Origin: HGM12587 sp964602445
GTDB taxonomy: Bacteria > Bacillota > Clostridia > Lachnospirales > Lachnospiraceae
Assembly (NCBI GenBank): GCA_964602445.1
Contig: CAZRQV010000006.1
Coordinates: forward strand, 1-64,000
Direction of reading: 5' to 3'
DNA length: 64,000 bases
Shown here: positions 25,315 through 33,923 of the stretch, piece by piece
Layout of the letters: each line of letters begins with the position of its first letter
Position numbering within the stretch: position 1 is the stretch's first letter
The notes under the pieces: model-generated
Database searches by the model: none
What the model saw: the letters and a program-made list of their open reading frames with translations, nothing else
Told to the model about the DNA's origin: nothing
Program-made: the position numbers and the translations under genes

Positions 25315-26823
25315 ATGAGAAAAAGATCAGACGATAATAAGGAACTGTTTTACAGATGGAAAGAGAAAACGGAAAAAGCGGAGGCAGGGGCACAGCGGGA
25401 AACGGATCCTGACCGTTTGAAACTGCATCTGATGCCGCCGGTGGGCTGGCTGAACGATCCAAACGGATTATGTCAGTTTCATGGAATCTATCATGTGTTT
25501 TTTCAGTATTCTCCGGAAAGTCCGTCAGGAGATGGCTTAAAAGCATGGGGACATTACACATCAAAGGATTTCCTTTGCTGGAAGCAGGAAGAAACGTTGT
25601 TTTTTCCTGATGAAGCCTTTGATAAAGATGGGGTTTATTCCGGATCTGCCTGTATCCGTGAAGGAAAAATGAATCTGTATTATACCGGAAATGTAAAGGA
25701 AGAAGGAATTCATGATTACATCTGTTCAGGCAGAGGTGCAAATACGGTGCTGATCCAAAGCGTGGACGGCAGGGAGTTTTCTGAAAAACAGCTGCTGATG
25801 ACCTCTGCGGATTATCCGGATACCTATACCTGTCATATCCGGGATCCGAAAGTCTGGGTTCGGGATGATCAGTTTTATATGGTTCAGGGCGGACGTAAAT
25901 ATGGTGCAGACAGAGAAGATCGTACCCTGGATCAGGGAGCAGTTCTTCTGTTTCAGGGAAAAGATGAAAAAAATTTCCGGTTTGTCAAGGAAATTACCAC
26001 AGAAACACCTTTTGGATATATGTGGGAATGTCCGGATTACTTTGAACTGGGAGAAGCAAACATCTTATCTTTTTCTCCGCAAGGCTTGGATGAAGAAACC
26101 TATCGATTCCAAAATGTGTATCAGTCCGGTTATCTTCTGCTTGAAAAAGCACCGGAAACATGGGAAACTTATGAAAAAGTCGATGGTTCTGCTTTTCAGG
26201 AATGGGATATGGGATTTGATTTCTATGCACCTCAGACTTTTGAAACGGAAGATGGAAGAAGGATTCTCATCGGCTGGGCTGGCATTCCGGATGCGGCATA
26301 TGACAATGAGCCAACGGTGCAGAACGGCTGGCAGCATGCGCTGACGCTGCCAAGAGAATTATCGGCAAAAGATGGAAAAATTTATCAAAATCCAATCAGA
26401 GAGCTGCAGCAGTTAAGAGATACAGAGTGCAGGATTGATGCCGGAGAAACCTATCTTTTGGAAAATGAGGTTTTTGAGCTGACTGTTTGCGGAAAAGATA
26501 CGCAGGAAAATGTTTCTGTTCAGCTTACCGACGGAAAAGAATCTGTAACTTTAGAATATCGTCAGGACGAAGGTGTATTATCCTTAGCTCTGTCAGATGC
26601 CTGCGGAAGAGGAAGAACCATACGACGGATGAAACTGGGACAGTTCAGAAATGTGCAGATCTTTGCAGATACTTCCATGATAGAAATTTATATCAATGAT
26701 GGGGAAGCGGTTATGACCAGCAGATTTTACATGGATCATACCCAGCGGACAGTAAAAGTCAGCGGAACTGCAGAAAATACACTTTGGTATCTGAATGGAC
26801 TCAAGGTAGATTTCAGAAAATAG
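25315..26823 (+). CDS. scrB: Sucrose-6-phosphate hydrolase (GH32)
   Basis: 502 residues. The three catalytic GH32 blocks are all visible: nucleophile D48 in GWLNDPNG, transition-state stabiliser D177 in RDPKVW and acid/base E238 in WECPDYFEL. A C-terminal beta-sandwich follows. It cleaves sucrose-6-phosphate delivered by the PTS into glucose-6-phosphate and fructose in the cytoplasm; no signal peptide is present, in keeping with this. AAAGGA precedes the ATG, and the stop codon is followed immediately by the fructokinase reading frame. Confidence 0.93.
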   Translation: MRKRSDDNKELFYRWKEKTEKAEAGAQRETDPDRLKLHLMPPVGWLNDPNGLCQFHGIYHVFFQYSPESPSGDGLKAWGHYTSKDFLCWKQEETLFFPDEAFDKDGVYSGSACIREGKMNLYYTGNVKEEGIHDYICSGRGANTVLIQSVDGREFSEKQLLMTSADYPDTYTCHIRDPKVWVRDDQFYMVQGGRKYGADREDRTLDQGAVLLFQGKDEKNFRFVKEITTETPFGYMWECPDYFELGEANILSFSPQGLDEETYRFQNVYQSGYLLLEKAPETWETYEKVDGSAFQEWDMGFDFYAPQTFETEDGRRILIGWAGIPDAAYDNEPTVQNGWQHALTLPRELSAKDGKIYQNPIRELQQLRDTECRIDAGETYLLENEVFELTVCGKDTQENVSVQLTDGKESVTLEYRQDEGVLSLALSDACGRGRTIRRMKLGQFRNVQIFADTSMIEIYINDGEAVMTSRFYMDHTQRTVKVSGTAENTLWYLNGLKVDFRK

Positions 26824-26862
26824 ATGAAAAATTTCAGAACAGAAATGGAAAGGGTGAACGAT

Positions 26863-27813
26863 ATGAAGAAATTAATGGCAATTGGTGAAGCTCTCATCGA
26901 TTTTATCCCGGAAGAGACCGGAAAGCCGATCAAAGAGGTGTGCGGTTTTCAGCCGGCAGTCGGCGGAGCACCGGCAAATGTCTGTGGAGCATTTTCGAAG
27001 TTAGGCGGAAACGCATCAATGATCACACAGCTTGGCAAGGATCCTTTTGGAGATAAGATTATTGAAGAGTTTGAAAAATATAATATCGACTGCAGTTATA
27101 TCCAGAGAACCGGAAAAGCCAATACGGCACTTGCCTTTGTAGCACTAAAAGAAGATGGAAATCGGGAATTTTCCTTTTACAGAAATCCAAGTGCAGATAT
27201 GCTCTTAGATGCAAAGGTACTGCAGAAAGAGTGGTTTTCAGATGCCTATGCCCTTCATTTTTGTTCGGTAGCACTGAGCAGTCAGCCTATGAAAGAAGCG
27301 CACGAAGCTGCGATTGCATATACACTGGAAAATCAGGGACTGATCAGTTTTGACCCGAATCTTCGACTGGCATTGTGGGAAGATTTGGATCAGTTAAGAA
27401 ATGTAATTTTAGAATTTCTTCCGAAAGCCCATATCTTGAAAATTTCAGATGAAGAACTGGAATTCATTACCGGAAAAACAAAGATGGAAGAAGCATTGCC
27501 GCAGCTGTTTGTGGGAAATGTGCAGCTGATCCTGTATACCCAGGGAGCGGCAGGTGCAAGTGCTTATACGAAAGAGCAGAATGCCTTTTCTGCCAGCAAA
27601 CCGGTAAAAGCAGTCGATACGACCGGTGCAGGAGATGCATTTATCGGATCCTTTTTATACCAGCTTTGGGAAAATGGAGTAGATGAAAAGACGTTAGGAG
27701 CGCTTTCCAAAGAACAGTTAGAACAGTTTCTGGCATTTTCAAATCAATATTGCGGAGCAAGTGTACAGAAAGCGGGAGCAATCGCATCCTATCCGGAGAA
27801 ATTGCAGCTGTAA
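26863..27813 (+). CDS. scrK: Fructokinase (PfkB/ribokinase family)
   Basis: 316 residues. PfkB signature 1 is VGGAPANVCGAFSKLGG near residue 30-46. The C-terminal signature DTTGAGDAFIGSF has catalytic base D258. It phosphorylates the fructose released by ScrB to fructose-6-phosphate. ATG 26863 follows GGAAAGGG; an in-frame ATG directly after the scrB stop has no ribosome site. Last gene of the sucrose operon, with a strong terminator 21 bp later. Confidence 0.92.
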   Translation: MKKLMAIGEALIDFIPEETGKPIKEVCGFQPAVGGAPANVCGAFSKLGGNASMITQLGKDPFGDKIIEEFEKYNIDCSYIQRTGKANTALAFVALKEDGNREFSFYRNPSADMLLDAKVLQKEWFSDAYALHFCSVALSSQPMKEAHEAAIAYTLENQGLISFDPNLRLALWEDLDQLRNVILEFLPKAHILKISDEELEFITGKTKMEEALPQLFVGNVQLILYTQGAAGASAYTKEQNAFSASKPVKAVDTTGAGDAFIGSFLYQLWENGVDEKTLGALSKEQLEQFLAFSNQYCGASVQKAGAIASYPEKLQL

Positions 27814-27833
27814 AAATAGATCAAATAAAGGGT

Positions 27834-27867
27834 AAGAGCGGAACCACGAGAGTGGTTCCGCTCTTTT
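27834..27867 (+). terminator. Terminator of the sucrose operon
   Basis: GAGCGGAACCAC-GAGA-GTGGTTCCGCTC with 12-bp perfect arms (27836-27847/27852-27863), then TTTT. Confidence 0.92.
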
Positions 27868-27900
27868 CATAAATTAAAGGGAGTTGAAAAAAATCTTTAT

Positions 27901-27990
27901 TTATTCAGCCATGGTAAGTGTTACAGTATTTGTCTGAACAGAAATACCATTCGCATCTGTGATGACACAAGATACTTGTGCTTTCGCTTT
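27901..27990 (-). pseudogene. 3' remnant of a repeat-rich surface protein
   Basis: On the minus strand a 29-codon open stretch ends at a TAA (27903-27901) and reads KAKAQVSCVITDANG then ISVQTNTVTLTMAE. This is the C-terminal strand pattern of the Ig-like modules (YRCVITDANG...SNTVTLT) common in Lachnospiraceae cell-surface proteins. An in-frame stop at 27991 truncates it upstream, in a perfect palindrome, so only the last module end survives. No start or ribosome site. The other parts of the 27814-28237 gap hold only the two terminators. Confidence 0.6.
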
Positions 27991-28002
27991 TTAAAGCGAA
28001 AG
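27981..28002. repeat. Perfect 10-bp-arm palindrome at the remnant border
   Basis: CTTTCGCTTT-TT-AAAGCGAAAG. It lies exactly where the surface-protein reading frame is broken, so it may mark the junction of a deletion or insertion. Confidence 0.7.
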
Positions 28003-28175
28003 AATCCCATAGATGTTCAACATTGCTTTTAGTGTAATAACAAGTTTCTGTTCAAATTTTACAAAAGAAGTTCAAAGAGGTAAATGCAATTTTCAGCAAA
28101 AAACTATCAAAATTCTACGAAAGGGAGGGTTAGAGACAGAAAAGAAGTGTATTTGTATTAAGTTGTTCTTGTAAT

Positions 28176-28208
28176 ATAAAAAAGGAACAGATCACTCTGT
28201 TCCTTTTG
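28176..28208 (-). terminator. Terminator of the rubrerythrin gene
   Basis: AAAAGGAACAG (28181-28191) pairs with CTGTTCCTTTT (28198-28208); on the minus strand the stem is followed by a T-rich tract. 30 bp past the stop codon at 28238. Confidence 0.88.
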
Positions 28209-28237
28209 TCTAAGAGGCAGTATATATTGAGGATTGA

Positions 28238-28783
28238 TTATCCAAAATATCTTTCTAAGAGACCCTGGAATGCTTTTCCGTGTCTAGCTTCGTCGCGAGC
28301 CATTTCATGTACGGTATCATGGATTGCGTCTAAGTTTAATTCTTTTGCACGTTTTGCAAGGTCAAATTTACCAGCAGTAGCACCGTTTTCAGCAGCAACT
28401 CTCATTTCGAGGTTTTTCTTTGTGCTTGGTGTTACAACTTCGCCTAATAATTCAGCGAATTTTGCAGCGTGTTCTGCTTCTTCGTAAGCAGCTTTTTCCC
28501 AGTATAAACCGATTTCAGGATAACCTTCTCTGTGAGCAACTCTTGCCATTGCAAGGTACATACCTACTTCTGAGCATTCACCTTCGAAGTTTGCTCTTAA
28601 ATCCATGATGATGTCTTCCGGAGCGCCTTCTGCAACACCTACTACGTGTTCTGCTGCCCATGATAAGCTGCTTTCTTCCTGTTTGATGAATTTGTCTGCC
28701 GGTACTTTACATACTGGACATACTTCCGGAGCTGAGTCTCCTTCGTGAACATAACCGCATACTGAACATACATACTTTGCCAT
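28238..28783 (-). CDS. Reverse rubrerythrin (NADH peroxidase)
   Basis: 181 residues. The rubredoxin module comes first (CSVCGYVHEGD...CPVCKVP, residues 5-30, four Fe ligands), followed by a ferritin-like diiron four-helix bundle with FEGECSEVGMY, YEEAEHAAKF, AENGAT and DEARHGKAF. This domain order defines reverse rubrerythrins, which reduce H2O2 and O2 with electrons from NADH via rubredoxin reductase in anaerobic clostridia. ATG 28783 has AAAGGAGA before it. A PerR-type operator lies 120 bp upstream (28904-28923) and PerR itself is the next gene upstream, so the pair is a peroxide stress unit. Confidence 0.92.
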   Translation of the reverse strand: MAKYVCSVCGYVHEGDSAPEVCPVCKVPADKFIKQEESSLSWAAEHVVGVAEGAPEDIIMDLRANFEGECSEVGMYLAMARVAHREGYPEIGLYWEKAAYEEAEHAAKFAELLGEVVTPSTKKNLEMRVAAENGATAGKFDLAKRAKELNLDAIHDTVHEMARDEARHGKAFQGLLERYFG

Positions 28784-28903
28784 AACTTTTTCTCCTTTAT
28801 GATTAAAATTTTTATTTACGCAGGTAATGTGAAAAATTTTGATTTTTGCCTTGTAACACTGCGTTATTTTTTGAAGCATCTGCTTCTTAAAGTTCTTTAA
28901 TGA

Positions 28904-28923
28904 TAATAGTAATTATTACTGAT
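28904..28923 (-). promoter_or_regulatory. PerR-type operator upstream of rubrerythrin
   Basis: TAATAGTAATTATTACTGAT contains AGTAAT-T-ATTACT, a perfect 6-1-6 palindrome of the Fur/PerR box kind. It matches the site before perR (29376-29395) at 16 of 20 positions. Confidence 0.75.
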
Positions 28924-28970
28924 TTAACTATACCATATTTATTTCATTTGTCAATACTTATTTTGCCGAT

Positions 28971-29357
28971 TTAGGATTTTTTAATACATGATTCGCAGAT
29001 TCCGGAAAAGTTTAAATTGATCTGCTGGATCATCCCGTGAAAATGTTTGGGAGCAATGGTAGGAATTGCCGGATTCTGTTCGAATTCCAGATCTTCCACA
29101 CAGCCGCAGCTGGTACATGTAAAATGATAGTGCGGCATAACATTGGCATCGAATCGGTCAGGACCGTTACAGGTAATTTTCTGAATCTCGCCGATCTCTG
29201 AGAGAAGAGAGAGGTTTCTGTAAACAGTACCGAGACTGATGTTTGGAAATTCTTCTCTTACGTGGGTATATACCACATCAGCGGTAGGATGATCGTGCCG
29301 TGTCATAAGAAATTCTTTGATGCAGTCTCTCTGACGGCTTCTTTTTAATGTTGCCAT
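28971..29357 (-). CDS. perR: Fur-family peroxide regulator (PerR-like)
   Basis: 128 residues. The N-terminal winged helix includes HDHPTADVVYTHVREEFPNISLGTVYRNL. Metal ligands follow in DRFDANVMPHYHFTC, and structural zinc comes from two CxxC pairs (CTSCG, CESC). In PerR, iron bound by His/Asp residues catalyses histidine oxidation by H2O2, which releases DNA. AAGGAGG stands before ATG 29357. A PerR-type box overlaps its own promoter region and a second copy controls the rubrerythrin, favouring PerR over Fur or Zur. Confidence 0.85.
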   Translation of the reverse strand: MATLKRSRQRDCIKEFLMTRHDHPTADVVYTHVREEFPNISLGTVYRNLSLLSEIGEIQKITCNGPDRFDANVMPHYHFTCTSCGCVEDLEFEQNPAIPTIAPKHFHGMIQQINLNFSGICESCIKKS

Positions 29358-29375
29358 ATGTCCTCCTTTCTTTAA

Positions 29376-29395
29376 TAACAATAACTGTTACTGAT
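29376..29395 (-). promoter_or_regulatory. PerR-type operator upstream of perR
   Basis: TAACAATAACTGTTACTGAT, with TAACA/TGTTA arms, differs at only four positions from the rubrerythrin site. It is about 19 bp before the perR start codon and suggests autoregulation. Confidence 0.72.
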
Positions 29396-29408
29396 ATTAT
29401 AATATAAG

Positions 29409-29437
29409 AAAAAGAGGGAAAATGCAACCCTCTTTTT
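29409..29437 (-). terminator. Terminator of the pyridoxal kinase gene
   Basis: AAAAAGAGGG (29409-29418) pairs with CCCTCTTTTT (29428-29437), so T runs flank the stem on both strands. It separates the pdxK-like gene from the perR promoter. Confidence 0.85.
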
Positions 29438-29469
29438 GAATTTTTTCTATAAAATTTTTAAACTTGTTC

Positions 29470-30300
29470 CTATTTTAATTTGTGGAGCATTTCTTCAAAG
29501 CAGACACCATCGGTCAAAGGAATGTCCATCTCAATGGATTTTAAAATACATTGTTTAATAAATAAAGAAGCTTTTCGTACAGAAGTATAAAAATCCGTTC
29601 CATTTACCGCATCTGCTGCAATGATGGCAGAAAAGATATCTCCGGTGCCGCAGCGGGTGGTGCCTACTTTATGTGTTTTTATTATAGAAGGTTCTTTGCC
29701 GGATTCATGACAATAGTTTGCTACATAGGATCCTTGGGGAATGCCTGTGATCACCACTTTTTTCGGGCCAAGTGCTTCTAACTGATCTGTCAGAAGAACC
29801 AGTTCTTTTTGCTTCCAGTGCTCTTTATACGGTGTATCTGTCAAAATGCAGGCTTCTGTCAGGTTGGGAGTGATAATGTCTGCATATGGAATCAATTCTT
29901 TCATCAGACGGCACATTTCGTCGGTGTAGGTAGCATAAGGAATCCCGTCATCTCCCATGATCGGGTCTACGATCACAATGGTTTCTTCTGATTTAAAATG
30001 CTTGAAAAAATTTTTTACGATTTCGATCTGTCTGGCAGATCCGAGAAATCCGGAACAGATCCCCTGAAATTCCAGATGAAGTTTCTTCCATTCTTCAATG
30101 TAAGGAATCATATGCTCTGTAAAATCATCAAAATAAAAACTGTCATAGCCGGTATGATTGCTGAAAATGGAAGTAGGGATCGGACAGCACTGAACCTTCA
30201 TATGAGAAATGATCGGAAGTTCCACGGTCAGAGAACACCTTCCGAATCCGGACAGGTCATTGATCACGGCAATTTTTTTCTGTTGTTTCTGTTCTGCCAT
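29470..30300 (-). CDS. Pyridoxal/pyridoxamine kinase (PdxK/PdxY family)
   Basis: 276 residues, ribokinase superfamily. AVINDLSGFGRCSLTVELP is the N-terminal substrate lid, VIVDPIMGDDG and ITPNLTEA are the ATP-site strands typical of pyridoxal kinases, and the catalytic loop TRCGTGDIFSA has the anion-hole GTGD. It phosphorylates vitamin B6 vitamers for salvage to PLP. It is alone on its strand between perR and a divergent cell-wall hydrolase gene. Confidence 0.87.
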   Translation of the reverse strand: MAEQKQQKKIAVINDLSGFGRCSLTVELPIISHMKVQCCPIPTSIFSNHTGYDSFYFDDFTEHMIPYIEEWKKLHLEFQGICSGFLGSARQIEIVKNFFKHFKSEETIVIVDPIMGDDGIPYATYTDEMCRLMKELIPYADIITPNLTEACILTDTPYKEHWKQKELVLLTDQLEALGPKKVVITGIPQGSYVANYCHESGKEPSIIKTHKVGTTRCGTGDIFSAIIAADAVNGTDFYTSVRKASLFIKQCILKSIEMDIPLTDGVCFEEMLHKLK

Positions 30301-30476
30301 TCTATCGTTCCTTTTCCCTTTCTGATTCTATTTTACCGAATAGAATGAAATCGTTGATCTGCAAAAGATCACGTTAGTTAGTATATAGAAAAAATCGCTG
30401 TTTGCAAACTGATTTTTGAAATTTTCATAAGAAGGGAAATATCATGGCAGCGGTGCAGTACAATTTTTACCATAGG

Positions 30477-30505
30477 TTGACAAAAATAAGAAGAGTTGTT
30501 ATATT
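30477..30505 (+). promoter_or_regulatory. Promoter of the NlpC/P60 gene
   Basis: TTGACA (30477-30482), 17 bp, TATATT (30500-30505), 66 bp before the start codon at 30572. The rest of the 270-bp gap to the divergent kinase gene shows nothing else. Confidence 0.75.
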
Positions 30506-30571
30506 AATTGTAACAATTTTGTAACAAACATTCGAAAAATGAAATAAGAAAGAGATAAATTAGGGGTACAC

Positions 30572-31660
30572 ATGAGAAATAAAATTCTGATCTATATATT
30601 AGCAGCTGTGGCATTCTTATCAATCAATGGTATGGATACCAAAGCTGCAGGTTTAAGTCTGGGTGGAAATGCCGGAATTACAACGGTGCTGGAAGCCTAT
30701 GAAGAAAATACAGTGAATGCAGAAATCAAGATCAAAGAATATCTTGATACCACTGCAGCAAACAAAAATATCTGCATCGCAAAGGTAAACAATTACGTAA
30801 ATGTAAGAAAAGGCCCAAGCGAGAATGATGAGATCGTAGGAAAGTTATACGATAAATCTGCAGGAAAAGTTTTAGAAGAGACAGATGGATGGTATAAAAT
30901 TTCCTCCGGTTCGATCAAAGAAGGTTATGTAAAAAAAGAATATGTCGTAGTTGGTGAAGAAGCAGAAGCACTTGCCAAAGAAGTAGGAACAAGAATGGCA
31001 ACGGTTGTAACACAGACACTTCGTGTACGTGAAGAAGCAACGACAGAAAGCTCCATTTTAGGTCTGATTCCGGAAGGCGACGAACTGGTCGTAAAGGAAG
31101 AAGCAGAAGGCTGGGTAAAAGTGTCCATCGAAGAAGGTGACGGATGGGTATCTCTTGACTATGTAACACTTCGTACAGATTATGTACAGGCAGAATCCAA
31201 AGAAGAGGAAGAAGCCCGTCTGAGAAAAGAAGAAGAAGCAAGAAGAGCAGCAAATGCAGCAGCAGCGAAAAAAGCAGGAAAGAGCAGCCAGAAGGTTGGA
31301 AATTCTGCCGGATCTTCTTCAGGACGTTCTGTTGCAAGTTTTGCAAGCCAGTTTGTTGGAAATCCATATGTATATGGCGGTACCAGTTTAACAAACGGTG
31401 CGGATTGTTCCGGATTTGTTATGAGTGTGTATGCAAACTTTGGTGTTTCACTTCCGCATTCATCCAGTGCATTACGCAGTGTCGGATATGGTGTTTCTTT
31501 AAGTGAAGCACAGCCGGGTGACATCATCTGTTACAGCGGTCATGTAGGAATTTATGTAGGAAATAATACGATCGTACATGCAAGTACAGCGAAGACAGGA
31601 ATCAAATTTACTTCTCCTGTAAATTATCGTCAGGTTCTTGCAGTCAGACGAATCTTCTAA
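30572..31660 (+). CDS. Secreted SH3b-SH3b-NlpC/P60 peptidoglycan endopeptidase
   Basis: 362 residues. A signal peptide (1-26, cut after DTKA) is followed by two bacterial SH3 domains (about 68-130 and 145-205, each with a YVNVRKGPS- or TLRVREEAT-type opening), a charged E/A/K linker (about 208-235) and an NlpC/P60 domain with the catalytic triad C279 (NGADCSGF), H324 (GHVGIYVG) and H336. The enzyme cleaves D-gamma-Glu/meso-DAP bonds in peptidoglycan outside the cell. It is a single gene with its own promoter at 30477. Confidence 0.93.
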   Translation: MRNKILIYILAAVAFLSINGMDTKAAGLSLGGNAGITTVLEAYEENTVNAEIKIKEYLDTTAANKNICIAKVNNYVNVRKGPSENDEIVGKLYDKSAGKVLEETDGWYKISSGSIKEGYVKKEYVVVGEEAEALAKEVGTRMATVVTQTLRVREEATTESSILGLIPEGDELVVKEEAEGWVKVSIEEGDGWVSLDYVTLRTDYVQAESKEEEEARLRKEEEARRAANAAAAKKAGKSSQKVGNSAGSSSGRSVASFASQFVGNPYVYGGTSLTNGADCSGFVMSVYANFGVSLPHSSSALRSVGYGVSLSEAQPGDIICYSGHVGIYVGNNTIVHASTAKTGIKFTSPVNYRQVLAVRRIF

Positions 31661-31775
31661 TTTTATAGAAAAAAATTTGGAACATTCATTCAAAAGATAA
31701 AAGAGTTGTCCGGATTCGGAATGTGTCAGCGTATTTTAAATGAATCATGAAATGATGATCTGGGTTAAGATTATG

Positions 31776-31809
31776 AAAGAGAACTTGTAAAAACAGGTTC
31801 TCTTTTTTT
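31776..31809 (+). terminator. Terminator after the NlpC/P60 gene
   Basis: AAAGAGAAC (31776-31784) pairs with GTTCTCTTT (from about 31797), with ACAGG/TTGT extension and a T run to 31809. Confidence 0.75.
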
Positions 31810-31947
31810 GATGTTTTTGAAAAGTTAGGAATGGAGTTTCTTGTGATTTTTGAAGAGATTGTATAGAATAAGGTAAGCACCAAAGGTGCTGTAAGGAGTG
31901 TGTGAAAATTCTGGAAGGATAAAACAGAAAGAACGAAGGAGAATAAC

Positions 31948-32796
31948 ATGAGTCAGATTAAATTGATCGCATTGGATATGGATGGAACTTTGTTTAATCG
32001 GGAAGGTGAGATTTCTGCAAAAGACAGAGAAACCTTAAAACGTGCTACAGAAGCAGGGGTAGCAGTGGCAGTTGCCACCGGAAGAGCTTATGCAGAACTT
32101 CCGGTAGAAATGCTCTGCCAGATTGGAGTACGGTATGCTGTGACCGGAAATGGTTCCGGTGTTTATCGGCTGCCGGAGAAAGAATGTGTATTTTCAGATT
32201 GTCTGGACAATAAAGTGGTATATGATATTTTAGAAGAATTAAATCAGCTGGATGTTTATTATGATGTCTATGTGGACGGTCTGGTATATTGTCCAAAATC
32301 TGTCTGCCACAATATCCGAAAAATGGATATGCCGGAATCTTTGTATGAGCATATTGAAAACACAAGAAATTTTGTGGATGACATCATACCATTTTTAAAA
32401 GGATGTGGAAGAAATGCGGAAAAAGTGACGATAAATTTTGCACTTTTAGAAGACGGTACCTATCTTGACCGGGAAGCAACTGCAAAAATGCTGGATCGCT
32501 ATCCACAGGTGCAGTATCTGTGCGGCGGATTTCATAATTTGGAATTTACCAGAGCCGGAGTGACCAAAGGAACCGGGCTGCGTTTTCTGGCAGAAAAGAT
32601 TGGCGTGGCAATGGATCAGACCATGGCATGCGGAGATTCAGAAAATGATCTGTATATGCTGCAGGAAGCTCATGTGGCTGTGGCTATGGGAAATGCCACA
32701 GAGCAGATTAAGGAGATTTCTGATTTTGTAACGCTTTCAAATGAAGAGAGCGGCGTTGCTTATGCAGTAGAAAAATTTGTTTTCGGTGAAAATTAA
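31948..32796 (+). CDS. Cof-type HAD phosphatase
   Basis: 282 residues. HAD motif I is LIALDMDGTLF with nucleophile D10 and acid D12. Motif III lysine and motif IV GDSENDLYML are near residues 205 and 230. An alpha/beta C2-type cap lies between, typical of Cof/YidA sugar-phosphate and PLP/FMN phosphatases. The substrate cannot be deduced. CGAAGGAG precedes the ATG. The gene stands immediately upstream of the DnaA-box-rich region. Confidence 0.88.
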   Translation: MSQIKLIALDMDGTLFNREGEISAKDRETLKRATEAGVAVAVATGRAYAELPVEMLCQIGVRYAVTGNGSGVYRLPEKECVFSDCLDNKVVYDILEELNQLDVYYDVYVDGLVYCPKSVCHNIRKMDMPESLYEHIENTRNFVDDIIPFLKGCGRNAEKVTINFALLEDGTYLDREATAKMLDRYPQVQYLCGGFHNLEFTRAGVTKGTGLRFLAEKIGVAMDQTMACGDSENDLYMLQEAHVAVAMGNATEQIKEISDFVTLSNEESGVAYAVEKFVFGEN

Positions 32797-32818
32797 GGTG
32801 TGGAAAAGATATCCCCAT

Positions 32819-33105
32819 TTATCCACATTTTCCACATTTGGTGTGTGGATAAAATATGTGGAAGAAAAAAATGAAATCAGCAGTTTGCACAATGAAAAAA
32901 AATGAAAGAAAAAAATGCAACAAACTTAAAAAAAACCGAAAAAAGTTATCCACATTGAAAAATGTAGAAAAACGGACAAAAATTGAGTTATCAACCGAGT
33001 TATCCACGTTATCCACAAAAATAAATTGAAAAAAATGTGGTTTACATATTTTTTTAAAAAACAAATGTTTTGTTTATTTTTGATAAAGATTTAAAATGTG
33101 GATAG
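32819..33105. other. DnaA-box cluster in AT-rich DNA (oriC-like)
   Basis: Four perfect TTATCCACA boxes: 32819-32827 (+), 32844-32852 (-), 32946-32954 (+) and 33009-33017 (+). Near matches are TTATCCACG 33000-33008 (+), directly abutting the 33009 box, and TGTGGATAG 33097-33105 (-). A weaker TTATCAACC is at 32988. The boxes flank very A-rich tracts (about 32861-32940 and 33018-33090) that could melt easily. The whole 460-bp gap 32797-33256 has no gene. Such clusters mark oriC or DnaA-titration sites; dnaA is not in this window. Confidence 0.8.
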
Positions 33106-33256
33106 TTTTTCCAAAAAAAAGATTGACTTTTTTGCTGTCAAAATTTGTTGAAAAAGAAAATCAAATTGTCAGAAAATTTTGAAACAGGTCGGAGCTTTTC
33201 ATTTTGGGATATTTAGTGTAAGATAGAAAGAAGTTTAAAGCATAAGGGAGAAAAAG

Positions 33257-33901
33257 ATGCGTTTAAGAAATATTAAAGGCTCCAGAGAAGTGATCGGAGC
33301 CAGTGATTATGTGGTACATGAAGAAGAAACAAAGGCCGGAACATGGCATGAAATTTTCGGAAATGATCATCCGATCTACATCGAAGTAGGTATGGGAAAA
33401 GGGCAGTTTATTATGGAACTGGCAAAACGTCATCCGGAAAATAACTATGTAGGAATTGAAAAATACAGCAGCGTCCTGCTCCGTGCACTGGAAAAAATGG
33501 ATATGGAAGAAGTACCGCTTCCGAATCTGGTATTTATCCGTATGGATGCGGAAAATATTGAAAAAGTATTTGCAGAGGGGGAAGTAGATGGAATCTATCT
33601 GAATTTCTCTGACCCATGGCCGAAGGATCGTCATGCGAAACGACGTCTGACCAGCACAACATTTTTCGGACGTTACAATAAAATTCTGAAAAAGGACGGA
33701 AAAGTAGAATTTAAGACGGACAATCGTCCATTGTTTGAGTTCTCTTTAGAATCTGTCAAAGAAGCCGGATGGAATCTGGAAGCATATACCTTTGATCTGC
33801 ATCATAATGAAGAAATGAATCAGGGAAATATTATGACAGAATACGAAGAAAAGTTTTCTTCCATGGGAAATCCGATCTGTAAATTGATCGCTGACCGTTA
33901 A
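33257..33901 (+). CDS. trmB: tRNA (guanine46-N7)-methyltransferase
   Basis: 214 residues. The SAM motif IEVGMGKGQFIMELAKRHPE and the family-defining IYLNFSDPWPKDRHAKRRLT (about residues 115-134) leave little doubt. TrmB makes m7G46 in the variable loop of many tRNAs. TAAGGGAG precedes the ATG. It sits alone, just right of the DnaA-box cluster, and ends before two hairpins. Confidence 0.96.
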   Translation: MRLRNIKGSREVIGASDYVVHEEETKAGTWHEIFGNDHPIYIEVGMGKGQFIMELAKRHPENNYVGIEKYSSVLLRALEKMDMEEVPLPNLVFIRMDAENIEKVFAEGEVDGIYLNFSDPWPKDRHAKRRLTSTTFFGRYNKILKKDGKVEFKTDNRPLFEFSLESVKEAGWNLEAYTFDLHHNEEMNQGNIMTEYEEKFSSMGNPICKLIADR

Positions 33902-33923
33902 GATACGGAAATTTTTCAGAAAA

